Shown: one piece after another, positions 24,318 to 34,160 of the stretch
Layout of the letters: each line of letters begins with the position of its first letter
How positions within the stretch are numbered: position 1 is the first letter of the stretch
Origin: Phocoena phocoena
Lineage: Eukaryota; Chordata; Mammalia; Artiodactyla; Phocoenidae
NCBI RefSeq assembly: GCF_963924675.1
Contig: NC_089239.1
Location: forward strand, 32,387,818-32,451,817
Length of the DNA stretch: 64,000 bases
Reading direction: 5' to 3'
Notes under the pieces: generated by a model
The model's input: the letters and a program-made list of their open reading frames with translations, nothing else
What the model was told of the DNA's origin: nothing
Databases searched by the model: none
Translations under genes and position numbers: made by a program

Positions 24318-24610
24318 TTTCTTCTTTTTATAAATTTATTTATTTTTGGCTGTGTTGGGTCTTCGTTGCTGCACGCAGGCTTACTCTAGTTGCAGCGAGC
24401 GGGGGCTGCTCTTTGCTGAGGTGCGCGGGCTTCTCGCTACGGTGGCCTCTCTTGTTGCGGAGCACGGGCGCTAGGCGCGCGGGCTCAGTAGTTGTGGCTC
24501 GCGGGCTTAGTTGCTCCGCGGCATGTGGGATCTTCCCGGACCAGGGCTCGAACCCGTGTCCCCTGCATTGGCAGGCGGATTCTTAACCACTGTGCCCCCA
24601 GGGAAATCCC
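24318..24610 (-). mobile_element. CHR-type SINE, long form, antisense
   Basis: The + strand reads from an AT-rich tail (TAAATTTATTTATTTTTGGC) to GGGGGCACAGTGG-complement sequence at 24583-24610, so the SINE is on the minus strand. The tRNA-like head carries the A and B boxes in reverse complement (GGGCTCGAACCC at 24545-24556). Flanks AACTCATGATTTCTT (24303-24317) and AACCCATGGTTTCTT (24611-24625) agree at 13 of 15 positions and look like a target duplication. The open frame along this copy is SINE-derived. Confidence 0.94.
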
Positions 24611-24625
24611 AACCCATGGTTTCTT

Positions 24626-27600
24626 AGGAGAAGAGAACATTACTCTAAGAAAACCATTTCCAAATTATTTGATATGCACCTGAAGCCTAGCAGCTGCCAC
24701 CCAGCTCTCTGTGCCTGACAGCTTTTTGCAGTCAGCCTTGCATGCAGAAATAAATAGTAGCAAGATATATCTCCTTATAAAATTTGATAGTTTCTTTTCC
24801 ATAATATTTACTTTTCAAGCCAATGTAACTGACTGAAAAATCTAGCTGCAATTCAGTCACATATTTCTGAGGAATGGAAAATATACTGACTGGCATACAT
24901 GCAATAAATCACAAACTATAACAAAATAGATGAAACTAAACAAAATGCTGTGAAGATGAACTACAGATCTCCCTGAAATATATAATCACATTTGTCCACA
25001 AAGCTTTTTATTCTATACATGAGCTGGGAAGATATATGTAAAAATAAAACCTAATGGTGACCTTTACATAAATAAAATGCATTCCTCTTTAATATTTCCT
25101 GCATTCAAAAGAACCTACAAATCATAAAAGACGCTTGGTAGTTTTTATTTATTCATTTTTTTATGTATTTTGCAGCACTGTAGTCCTTCTCACAGCTTAA
25201 AAATTCCTGTGTTTTATACCACTTACGTGCCTGGTCACTCAAATTGACAGACATATCCCAAAGCAGATTTTTTTCAGTGAGCGGAATAAGGATGGAAACA
25301 AAAATCTATCTACCAGAAGAATTGATTCCTAATGGAAAGAAAAAATCCTCTCTGTCCTTAGTGCTGTCCATTGACTGATAAATCATAGATCAAAATCCTA
25401 CCTATAAAATATTGAAGGAAAACCTCTTCAGACCCAGACTAGTGCTTTAATGACTTGCGCATACTAAAGACAATTTGAATCGAAGATAAATTCAGAAAGA
25501 TATCCCAGGATCCAATTTTCTCCAAGCCAAAGGCCATCTGCTCAGTAGGTCTATAATCCTGATTGAGTTATGTGTGTATGTGTGCGTGTGTTTGTGTGTG
25601 TGCGTGTGCATTCACGTGTAGAGGAAGAAAAAGAGAAAGAGACGGGCTCATGCCGTGTTGCATATCAATTTCTCTAGGAAAATAAGTATCGGTGTTATAC
25701 GGAATACCTTTGTGTATTTTTCAATAGATAAAACATTAAGGGAGTAAATTAATAGATTTCAGAATGTAAACCAAATATAAAAGTCATTAGTTTTTAACAG
25801 GTCCTCTGTTTTATAATACTAAGCTAAATCAGCATACAAAAACTATTTTAACATAATGCCCATTAATCTATGAAGAGCTGAAAAACACTGGCAAGTGAGC
25901 TCTTTCATATGTATTAGGTTTCCAAAAGCCATTCTTCTGATTTGGGTATGTCTATTTTTTTTTTCCCCATTCATTTTCCATTTTTTCTTCATTTATTCAC
26001 TGACAAATTAACCAAATGGATAAATAACACCTAATAGATAGCCTGCATAATTTGAAAATACAGATCAAACTCTACACATAATACACATCAAACTCAACTT
26101 GTTACAAATTGATTGCATTATCTATTCTCTGAACCACCTATGCATATAATAGCCTAATCCACGTTTAAACTTCCTCTTCTTTTTTCTAAAAGAAAAATCC
26201 ACTATCCTTCCCAGATTTACTATTACTTCCTCTAAGCTACTTGTTGAAATCAACAGATGTGCCTAGGGAAGAAATGGTCACAAATACCATGTCATACCTG
26301 TGGGTTAACCTCCTCTGGACCTTGATATCACAATTCTTTGCTTCCTGGTTAGCTCTTGAGTCTCTTCAAAAAAAATGTTTTATAATATTTTTCAACTCTT
26401 CTAAATGACATCAGCAGAAAGATGGGACCAAATCGCCTAATCTGCCATTCTGGGAGGAATAGCCAAATCCGGCCCTGGTTCACATACCTGGTGGTACTTC
26501 AAGGCTCCAGGAGCCCTGCGGGGAGTTCACGTCCAGCTCCTACAGTTCCTGCTGTGTCTCCAGTCTTTTCTGGAGCCAGGGGGCATTCTTCCAGTTACCA
26601 GCCCCAAAGCACATACAAGCCCCATCACTAACGGATGTGGCATCAGTTCACACTTAATGGCTTTGATTTCTCTCTTTCTTTCTGTTCCAGGATAGAATTT
26701 CCCATTCCTTTTGAAGCCTGACCATGTACGTGTGTCACTGTGTACTGAGAGGGGGACTGCACGTGCCAGCTCTGGCTGTCATCAAGACTGAGCTTTGAAA
26801 TTTGATTTCCACAGTATAAAGTCTGCCTTTGACTACTTCTACTATAGAAATGTATTCTGACATTAGACTTAAATTCTTTTGAAGTCCTGCCATAGATCAT
26901 TTATTCCTCTTAATTTAAAGAAATTCCTTTTCCTTCATGTTCTGTTAAATTTTAATTGGATCCTGCTGAATTTTCAACTCCACTTGATTTTCTCAGGAGG
27001 ATCTTGGGGCTCTTATAGTAGAGGCCATGTCATCTAGCATAACATTAAAAATGACAAATACGTTGAAGCTGTCTCCTGGACTCTGAGACAGATAATTTCT
27101 AGGAATAGATTTTGTTTCTGAGGATTCATATAATACTTCTTTATCTGGTTCTGTCTTGTATTTACCAATAACACTATTATTTTATTTTTTCTTTAAATTT
27201 TTACCTTGACCAGCTAAGATTCCTCTCAAAGATTTATTATCTCATAGCCTTGTCTACACAGTACACTTGGGGGGTGGCCCAAATCCTTCCTCAGTTTGGT
27301 AAATTCTGAGTTGTATAAAGTACACAGCTTCTATCAGGTTCTCACCTACTTAGAGAACTATGTGTGCTACTGTAACTCCAACTTAAGAGATGTAGTCTTT
27401 CCTTCATGGCCTAGTTTTCACATATTTTAAATATATAAATAGTTAAATATTAATTCCCGTATGAACTGTAATTATGGTAGCCACCTCCACTGCAACCTTC
27501 CCTCTTTTACTTGGAATCCGTTCTGCACTTCCCAGAATGCTATTAAGTCCTCACAATCCTTGCCATTTCCTTCTCTACCTCCACATTCACATCTAGTAGA

Positions 27601-27840
27601 TTTTTAATTTACGGGATGTCCAATATCTGAGGGAATGCAGAAAAGTGGAGAGTTTGGGGCAGTGCTCTAGTTATAACAAAGACCAGGGCTTTGGTTTCTG
27701 ACTGATACCAACCATGGGTCTCTAAACGGAGGATTGGAAACTACTAAAGTAGGTACAAAGAGCCTTTAACCTCTTTTCAGGAAGTGTCTTTTGCAAGAAA
27801 TAAAGCCTACATGAGCCATTGACTAAACAGTGTGTGTGTA
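24626..27840. other. Unassigned sequence, 3.2 kb
   Basis: No gene recognised. It contains a TG/CG-rich microsatellite at 25570-25610 and a GC-richer segment at 26420-26640 with a 69-codon open frame (proline/serine rich, no domain). 26930-27180 has a vaguely L1-5'-UTR-like feel but I could not anchor it. Confidence 0.5.
25570..25610. repeat. Interrupted (TG)n microsatellite
   Basis: TG repeat with TA, CG and TT interruptions. Confidence 0.85.
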
Positions 27841-27841
27841 C

Positions 27842-28378
27842 TGAAGGAGGGCAGAATTTGCCACCCCAAAATATACCTCCTTGGCATAAGGATTATTATA
27901 GGCTGATTACTTTTAAGCAGCAGCAGACCTAGGAAAAGCTCTGAAAACTGAGTAGATGTTACCCTTTTGTAAGAGACATTTGCATGTATATGGGAAATCT
28001 CCATTCGAAAGGGTGTCTCCCTCTTTGTTACCACGAAGAGGATGACCGAATCTCCAGAAACTCTTATCAATGGAGAAGACAATGCCCCAAATCTGCGTAA
28101 TAACCTTACTCTTATTCACTGTGCTCTTCCTGACCGCCGCCCACAGCTGGCTTCCCCATGCCCCAACACCTTCTTTGGTTGAACTGGACACAGTATTTAA
28201 GGTGGTGGCTTGGGTCGTTTTGGGGAGTTACTCACTTTCCTGGGTCTCTCCCGTGAACACAGGAGGTATACATGTTATTAAACTTCTGTTTGTTTTTCTC
28301 CTGTTAATCTTTTATTACAATGGGGAGGGGTGCTGTCTCAGCCGAGCCCTAGAAGAGTAGAGGGAAAATTATTTTTCA
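27842..28378 (+). mobile_element. Solo LTR, class I (ERV1)-like
   Basis: A ~537-bp block in sense orientation. It starts TGAAGGAGGGCAGAATTTGC and ends near GGAAAATTATTTTTCA, giving TG/CA-type ends. It contains a TATA-like TATTTAA (28194-28200) and, about 80 bp on, an ATTAAA polyadenylation-type signal (28277-28282), the spacing expected for U3-R-U5. No internal retroviral sequence adjoins it, so it is a solo LTR left by recombination. No convincing target duplication was found. The open frames in it (27807-28082, 27913-28191, 28070-28360) are not viral genes. I do not recognise the exact family. Confidence 0.7.
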
Positions 28379-28635
28379 TAACGTGTAGTATAAATTAAGT
28401 TCATCTGTATTAAAGTGTGTGGCACTCTCTAGAAAACCTGACATTATATAGGTTTCCAGTGAAACTTTTTAATAGTTCATGAGTTTTTATCTTTTTTGAT
28501 CATCTTTCAAATTATCTAAAAGTATCTAATTATCTAACGTTTCAAATTATCTAAATAATGTACATCATGATGCAATGCTGCATCAAGGACATCTGAACTT
28601 AATCCATTTTAAACCAGACCCTGCCAGTAAAAACA

Positions 28636-28865
28636 CTAAGACTTGTGGAGTGCTCACTATGGGCTAATCACCAAAGTACATGCTTTAGAAGCATTTTCTC
28701 ATTACCTTTGCAAAAGAGTCTTTTTTGGGTAGGTGGTCTTCCTAACCTCTTTTTCCCTGTAGGTAAGCTGAGAAATAGAGGAGTTAGAAAATTAGTAGCA
28801 AGTTAGGAAAAAGGAGTGGTAAATACAGCCTTTTGGCTTCAGAAACTAAACTCTTAACAATGGTG
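28636..28865 (-). mobile_element. MIR SINE relic, antisense
   Basis: GGAGTGCTCACTATGGGCTA at about 28647, then GCATTTTCTCATTACCTTTG and a terminal AAACTAAACTCTTAACAATG follow antisense MIR order ('gagtgcttactatgtgccag...ttctcatttaatcct...cctctgctcttaac'). Clear but old. Confidence 0.65.
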
Positions 28866-29144
28866 CTAAAGTCCTTCAAAGAGGGTGGTATGAAGTTCTA
28901 TGAATTTCTAGTGAAAATAATTAACAAATGTAGCAGTTGAATTATAGAAGGTGTTCTTAGATGTCAAGACTATTATGAAATATTTGCTCAGCTGCAAATA
29001 ACTGATATTTACTCACAAATACACATGGACGCTTATATTTTAATAGTAAATATATATTTCTCCTTTCTGGTTAACATTTACTCTAACTGCTGTTTTGAAA
29101 ATATTGTTTTTTCTAATGTTATCTTTTCAATAACAAAGGGTTAA

Positions 29145-29700
29145 AATGGCAAGTGATTTAAGCTTTTGGGGTTTGTGCCCATTGTGAAACATGTCTGGAA
29201 AATTCTTCGACGCTCCTCTCATTGAAAGGTGAGGTCTATGTCAGCCGGCCTTGGATATGGACTCTGACTGTTTGGCCGACAGAATACAGTGGAAATTACA
29301 CTTTACGGTGTACAGGATCAACCCTTAATAAACTGGCAGATTCCAGTGAAGTTATTCGTGAGCCGTTCATTCTTGAATCCTAGGCACCATTCCTAAGGGT
29401 GCTCAAGCGGGTCGCGCAGATGCCTGTGTGGAGGGTGGAGGGACTCCAGGGACGTTGCCCCCCTGCCTCCCTGAGCTGCCACCTGTCAGTCATCATCACC
29501 CTGTCGGTCATGTGAACTAGGTCTCTTACGAGTGGAGTCCCCAGTTCAGAGTTGAGCCAACCTAGCCGGTGCCACTTGGGGAAGAGGTAGCCCTCCCCAC
29601 CAAGCTCTGCCCAAATTGCAGATTTTGTACAGAATAAATGATGGTTGTAGGGGGAAGTAACAAATTTGGGGGCAATCTATAATAAGGCAATAGCTATCTG
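29145..29700 (+). mobile_element. Ancient MLT1-like (MaLR) LTR, sense
   Basis: The 3' end shows the MaLR signature: CAGAATAAATGATGGTTGTA (29630-29649) with an AATAAA signal, then a GGGGGCAATCTATAATAAGGCAATAG stretch corresponding to the terminal 'ttttggggtaatttgttacacagcaatag'. The middle (GTTCAGAGTTGAGCCAACCT) fits an MLT-type body, and GGTCTATGTCAGCCGGCCTT (29232-29251) may lie within it. The 5' edge is approximate. Confidence 0.5.
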
Positions 29701-30437
29701 ACCTGAAGGCTCTGAGACGCATCTATTTTCAATGTACTCACAGATAGACAATCTCTGCTCCCGAGATGTGGAACTTGCATTTAGATCTCTTCTTATCTGG
29801 AACAGTTTTAAGTTATGAGGAAATAATGATAACGTTTAAGTGGCACTATGGAATACTTTACTATGTACTTTCAGGTACCAGACGAAAGAGTAAAGGCTAA
29901 ATGGCGCTCAGTTTTCGGATCATCCCTGCAAATCACTCACATCTCACGCTGGAACCCAGACTCTCAGGGTCAGCTTTCTGACATCATAGGAGCTGAAGCT
30001 AGGTCCATCTCCAGAGCCGTATAAAACCAACGCAGATGTTTCCTCATTGGACGCTCTTTTGTTGATGAGGCATTTTCTCACATATATTATCAGCATTTTC
30101 CTTTCTGGGGGGCTCTTCTCATTAGCATTTAAACATGATCCAGTCAATCAGTCAACAGGAGCCTTCCATCAACTTTCTTTCCCATCGCCTCAAGCCTTAT
30201 TTCTATCTCTGTCCCATAGCGTCTTCCCTCTTTGTCATAACAAACATCCTGTTCACTCCGCTTCCCCTTGTAATCTGACTTCCACTTCCAGCCCTACAAC
30301 TGCTTCGACCTAGGTTACAGAGTAAATAGAAATACTTCTTTCTGAAGCAAATGGACCTTCTGGTTCTTAGTTTACATGAGTTTTCTACGGTATGCGGTTC
30401 TTCTTCTCAAGCTCCTCCCCACGCGCTCCAGAACTGG
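29701..30437. other. Unassigned sequence
   Basis: No gene or repeat recognised. Open frames at 29944-30147 (minus) and 30047-30313 (plus) overlap each other and have no domain. Confidence 0.5.
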
Positions 30438-30806
30438 TCGCATCTGAATTGGTCTGCTTGGGCTATCACAGGAGAGCATCACGGGCTTGGTGGCGTAAAC
30501 AACAGACACTTCTTTTCTCTCAGTTCTGGAAGGGAAGGTGGAGACTGAGGTGCCAGGAGCTCGGTTTCTCTCTGGCTCGCACGTGGCTGCCTTCCCGCCC
30601 AGTCCTAGCACGGCCCTTCCCTGGGGCCGACACAGAGAGCGCTGGGTGCCTTGTCTCCTTGTAAGGACATCAGTCCCACTGGATTAGGGTTCCATCCTTA
30701 GGACTTCATTTAACCTTAACGACCTCCCCGAAGGCCCTGGCTGTCTTACTGCGGGTAAGGGCTTCAACACAGGAATTTGGTGAGAACACAATTCGGCCCA
30801 GAACAA
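30438..30806 (-). mobile_element. MLT1/MST-type (MaLR) LTR, antisense
   Basis: Reads in the antisense order of a MaLR LTR: GGCTATCACAGGAGAGCATC, GTGGCGTAAACAACAGACAC, TCTCAGTTCTGGAAGGGAAG, CCTTGTAAGGACATCAGTCC (30658-30677), CACTGGATTAGGGTTCCATC, then CTTCAACACAGGAATTTGGT and ACAATTCGGCCCAGAACAAC at the end. The order and spacing fit a nearly complete LTR of about 370 bp. It has several CpGs, unusual for so old a family. Three open frames lie across it and are not genes. Confidence 0.8.
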
Positions 30807-31380
30807 CACTTCTCAGCTTACCTGAGGTCAAATTACTTAACCTCTTCTAACCATTCTGACCCTTCAGTGTATTTATTGTTAGCGCACTCTCTCAATACCC
30901 TTTCCTTCTTATGACATAAATTACTACTTATATTTCACACAGCCTTGAGTCTCCAGCCCAGCTCTCTCCCCAGAGTGTCTGATTCACTCAGCTGTATATT
31001 AGACAATCTAACTCTATGCCCCACAAATATCTTACATCAAATAATCTGAAGTATTTCACATCTCATACACATGAATCAAGTTATCAGCAAGTTATCCAAG
31101 CCAGGACTCTGGGTTTTGTCTTTTTATCCTCAACACACTCATACACTTCACAAAATTCAACAATTCCCTTTGTTTTACTTTCAGAGTCTGTTTCAAATGT
31201 CTCTGGATCATGAACTCTCTTGTCTCTGTGCTTTTTCCAATATACTTATTTCACCAAGAACATTCTGGCCTCGTGACCTGGGTAATCCCACTCCATTCTT
31301 CGCGTCTCACCTACAGTGCAACCGTCTCTGGAAACAAGGCCCCGAATCTCTAGACTGAACCTAGTGATGGTAACTGGTTT
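30807..31380. other. Unassigned sequence, possibly LINE-2-like
   Basis: The stretch 31095-31200 (CAAGCCAGGACTCTGGGTTT, then CAGAGTCTGTTTCAAATGTC) vaguely follows a sense LINE-2-like order, but too loosely for a call. A 65-codon and a 95-codon open frame here have no domain. Confidence 0.3.
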
Positions 31381-32480
31381 CATCACTTATTCTTCCTAGT
31401 ATGGTCTGTGGCAGCCACTCTTCAAAAAGAGGATGCACCCCAACCCAAACTTTGGTTTAGATAGTAAGACCGATAATCATACATACATAAAAGACTGTGA
31501 ATAATGCTCTCATTTACATGACGAGACTTCCTGGAGAGTGCAGGGCAGCCTCCCTAAAAAAGTCCTAAGATGGAAAGAGCAAGGGAAGGGGTTTAACTGT
31601 GGTTAGCAGGCAGGGCTGGGATGAAGGCTGTCGCACACAGAGTAAGGTCTGAGCGCTCTGAATCTCTCGCTGGCACCGAAGGAGTCACCGTCCGGGTTTC
31701 TCATCAGCTGGACAAGATGTGAGGCAGAGGATGGAGAGAAGTGATGCTGAAAAGCTGTCAGCGGCGAGACAAAAAAGAAAAACCTCAAACTCCTTACTAT
31801 GTGGTGTTAGGAGCTCAGCTGAGCAGGGAAAGCAGGAACTGAGCCGCCAGGCATCAGAGTTGCCCATTAAAGCAACAAGCCAACAATGGAGTCAAGCCTT
31901 TAGTCACTGCAGCAGGAGGCAGGAGGCTAACACGGAACCCGGCCCCCTGTCCTATTTTCTTCATGGGAAGGCTTACTCTTGGAGGGTCAGGCAGGTGTGC
32001 ACATGTCGGGGTCATCTCACTGCTGAGGGAGCCCTGACCCAGAGGCTCCACAGTTGAACAAGCCTGGGGTGGAGGACAGCATCAGGGGGAAGGGCTAGCG
32101 GTGGAGAGGTGGAGGGTACAGAGTCAGAGTGGGGAAAAGTGTCTGTAAGGACTTCTCCTCCTTCCTACGAGGAGCTGTCAGCATGCCTAAAGAAGAAGAC
32201 CACTGCCCCAGGCCTCACACAAATGACCAGTAATGAAGGCATCCGGGATAGGAATGTAGATACCTGAGGAGGGCCCGGGTCCTTGATGGCAACTCCCTTT
32301 AGAGACTGCATTGCAAAGGCTGTGCAGGGCGTCTGGTGTGGGAGGAGCACCGCGACCCCGAGGCCTGTCAGATAAAGCCTCTGGCCAATGGTCAGCAGGA
32401 AAAATTACGCAAAGAGGTTGAGCCGGGAGTCAGCCTCCTAACATGGTCCTGAACATATGGAATTATGGTCATATGCAAGG
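31381..32480. other. GC-richer unclassified segment
   Basis: About 1.1 kb of clearly higher GC than the flanks, with scattered CpGs (for example 31650-31700 and 32330-32360). Several overlapping open frames occur on both strands (31603-31788 minus, 31719-32057 plus, 31854-32051 minus), but none shows a domain, a conserved-looking start context, or splice sites I would trust. It could be an unrecognised ERV interior, an old regulatory region, or unique sequence. Confidence 0.4.
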
Positions 32481-32789
32481 CCAAGGAGGAGAAGACACAC
32501 CTGATCAGATTATCCTTTCACTGAGCATATTTTAATGTGCATGAGTTATCTTATTTTTGAAATATTCTGGCATTATTCATTTTAGCTGAGCCTCTCTTCC
32601 TGATATTATAGATCAACATGCTACTTCCATTGCAAAATTTAGCCGCTTTTTAATAATCTATACTTATAAATATGTTTTGAAAGCAGATGGAAATTTTTTA
32701 ACACACTGGCAAAAAACATATTTTTAGCACAACAATCGTTAATTAGGAATAGTCATCAAGAGCTGTCCTTTAAGAAAGGAGTACAGAGG

Positions 32790-32960
32790 AGCTTTTAGAA
32801 CACAGGCTTTCAAATTGTACAGACTTGAGAAAATTCTATAAGCCTCAACTTTACCATCCATAAATACATTTCCTAAAATTGTTATGAAGATGAAATAAGG
32901 CAAAACATACAAATAACATACTCTGGCATATATATGGCCCAATAAATGATTAACTGATGG
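32790..32960 (+). mobile_element. MIR SINE relic, sense
   Basis: AGAACACAGGCTTTCAAATT, ACTTGAGAAAATTCTATAAG, CCTCAACTTTACCATCCATA, AAAATTGTTATGAAGATGAA and a GGCATATATATGGCCCAATAAATG end follow MIR order ('tgtgtgaccttgggcaagt...cctcagtttcctcatctgtaaa...gttgtgaggat...cacatagtaagcactcaataaatg'). Confidence 0.75.
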
Positions 32961-33485
32961 GTCAGTTAGAATGTGTACCATCCATTCATGGCTCTTAAGT
33001 GATTTAACACTATGTGTACAGATACAGACTTGAGAAGATGAGCGACGGGTAAAAGGGGATGTGAGATCTCCTTGAGGTTCAGTTTTTCTGTTAAAACAAT
33101 GAAGACTTTCCTTTCTCTTGACTGATTTTTGGGCTTATTTTCATGCCTTCTAGTTGTCTAAAATGCTCAAAATTATTACAAGAAGCCTGGTGAATTTTGG
33201 GGGTGTCTAAGAAGAAGTCTTTCTATGCATTGCTCTGTCAAGAAGGGGCTCAAATTTAGAATATATTGTATTTTTGGTAAAATATAGTTCTCCCAAATCA
33301 TTCGTATTCTTGACATTATTTCTGCACCTATCGTCTAATCTGTCCTGCTTACATTGTTTCCCCATGAGATGTGGACATGAGTCTTGAAGACATATAAACA
33401 GGGTCCTAAATGCAATATGGATTATCTTCTTCAACTTTTACACTTATGTTAATATGGACTGATTAAAATGGTGAGCATGGTATTT
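32961..33485. other. Unassigned sequence
   Basis: No gene or repeat recognised. Confidence 0.5.
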
Positions 33486-33489
33486 AAAC

Positions 33490-33930
33490 TGAATTATATT
33501 TATGTCAGATACTTTATCAATTCTTACTTGTTATCAGGAACTAATGATTTAAAAATTAATAAGATATATCCTCTGCCCTTGAAAAACTGATAATTAGCTT
33601 AGAGTATAGGTACATATTTAACCCACCACAATCAATGCAGTAAGGACTAGAACAAATACAACAGTAGTATGTCTTGAAAACAAAGTAAAAGGGGTTATTA
33701 AAGTGCCTTCAAGTATTAGGGAACACTCTACTTATGAGGTCACAACTGACTTGTCTTGAAGAACAGATAAACATGTCCAGGAAGAGAAGATTAGAGAATG
33801 CCAGGTAGAGCAGAAGCAAGAGTATCAGAAAAGACATGGAGTTCTCAAAACTGCAAAATGAAGCTGAAATTAGGCCAGCTATATGCATCCCTTCAATAAA
33901 ATGTCCTTCCAAGTTTCAAAAATATCTTCC
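33490..33930 (-). mobile_element. LINE-2 relic, antisense
   Basis: ATCCTCTGCCCTTGAAAAAC (33568-33587) and GCAGTAAGGACTAGAACAAA (33637-33656) correspond to the antisense L2 3' end ('ccctgccctcatggagctta...agtaaggactatgaag'). They are followed by TGACTTGTCTTGAAGAACAG and AGAATGCCAGGTAGAGCAGA, in the expected order upstream of the 'gcaaaggccctgaggc' landmark. Confidence 0.55.
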
Positions 33931-34044
33931 AGGTATGAAACTTCAAGAACACCCATTTGACAGAAGTATAGATAGGAATTATTATACATTGATATACATT
34001 GAATGAAAACTGGCTTTAATCATAAAGCCCACAGCACCTAATAA

Positions 34045-34160
34045 AGTAATAATTATGATGATGAGGTCACTTACCATTTGCTGAGATCATACAGTCTGTT
34101 AGTGGCATATCTGTCTGGGAACTAAAGTATCCCTTAATCTAAGAGCATGGTCTGTCAACT
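34045..34160 (-). mobile_element. Possible MIR relic, antisense
   Basis: GATGAGGTCACTTACCATTT, GAGATCATACAGTCTGTTAG and AATCTAAGAGCATGGTCTGT are reminiscent of the antisense MIR segment 'gaggtaagtaacttgc...cacacagctagtaagtgg...agcccatgctct'. Weak. Confidence 0.35.

Noticed and set aside
28070..28360. 96-codon frame beginning with an apparent signal-peptide-like hydrophobic stretch.
   Set aside because: It is fully within a solo LTR, crosses the TATA and poly(A) regions and has no viral or host homology I recognise.
31719..32057. 112-codon plus-strand frame in the GC-richer segment.
   Set aside because: Overlaps frames on the other strand, has no domain and no supporting signal. Kept only as an unclassified segment.
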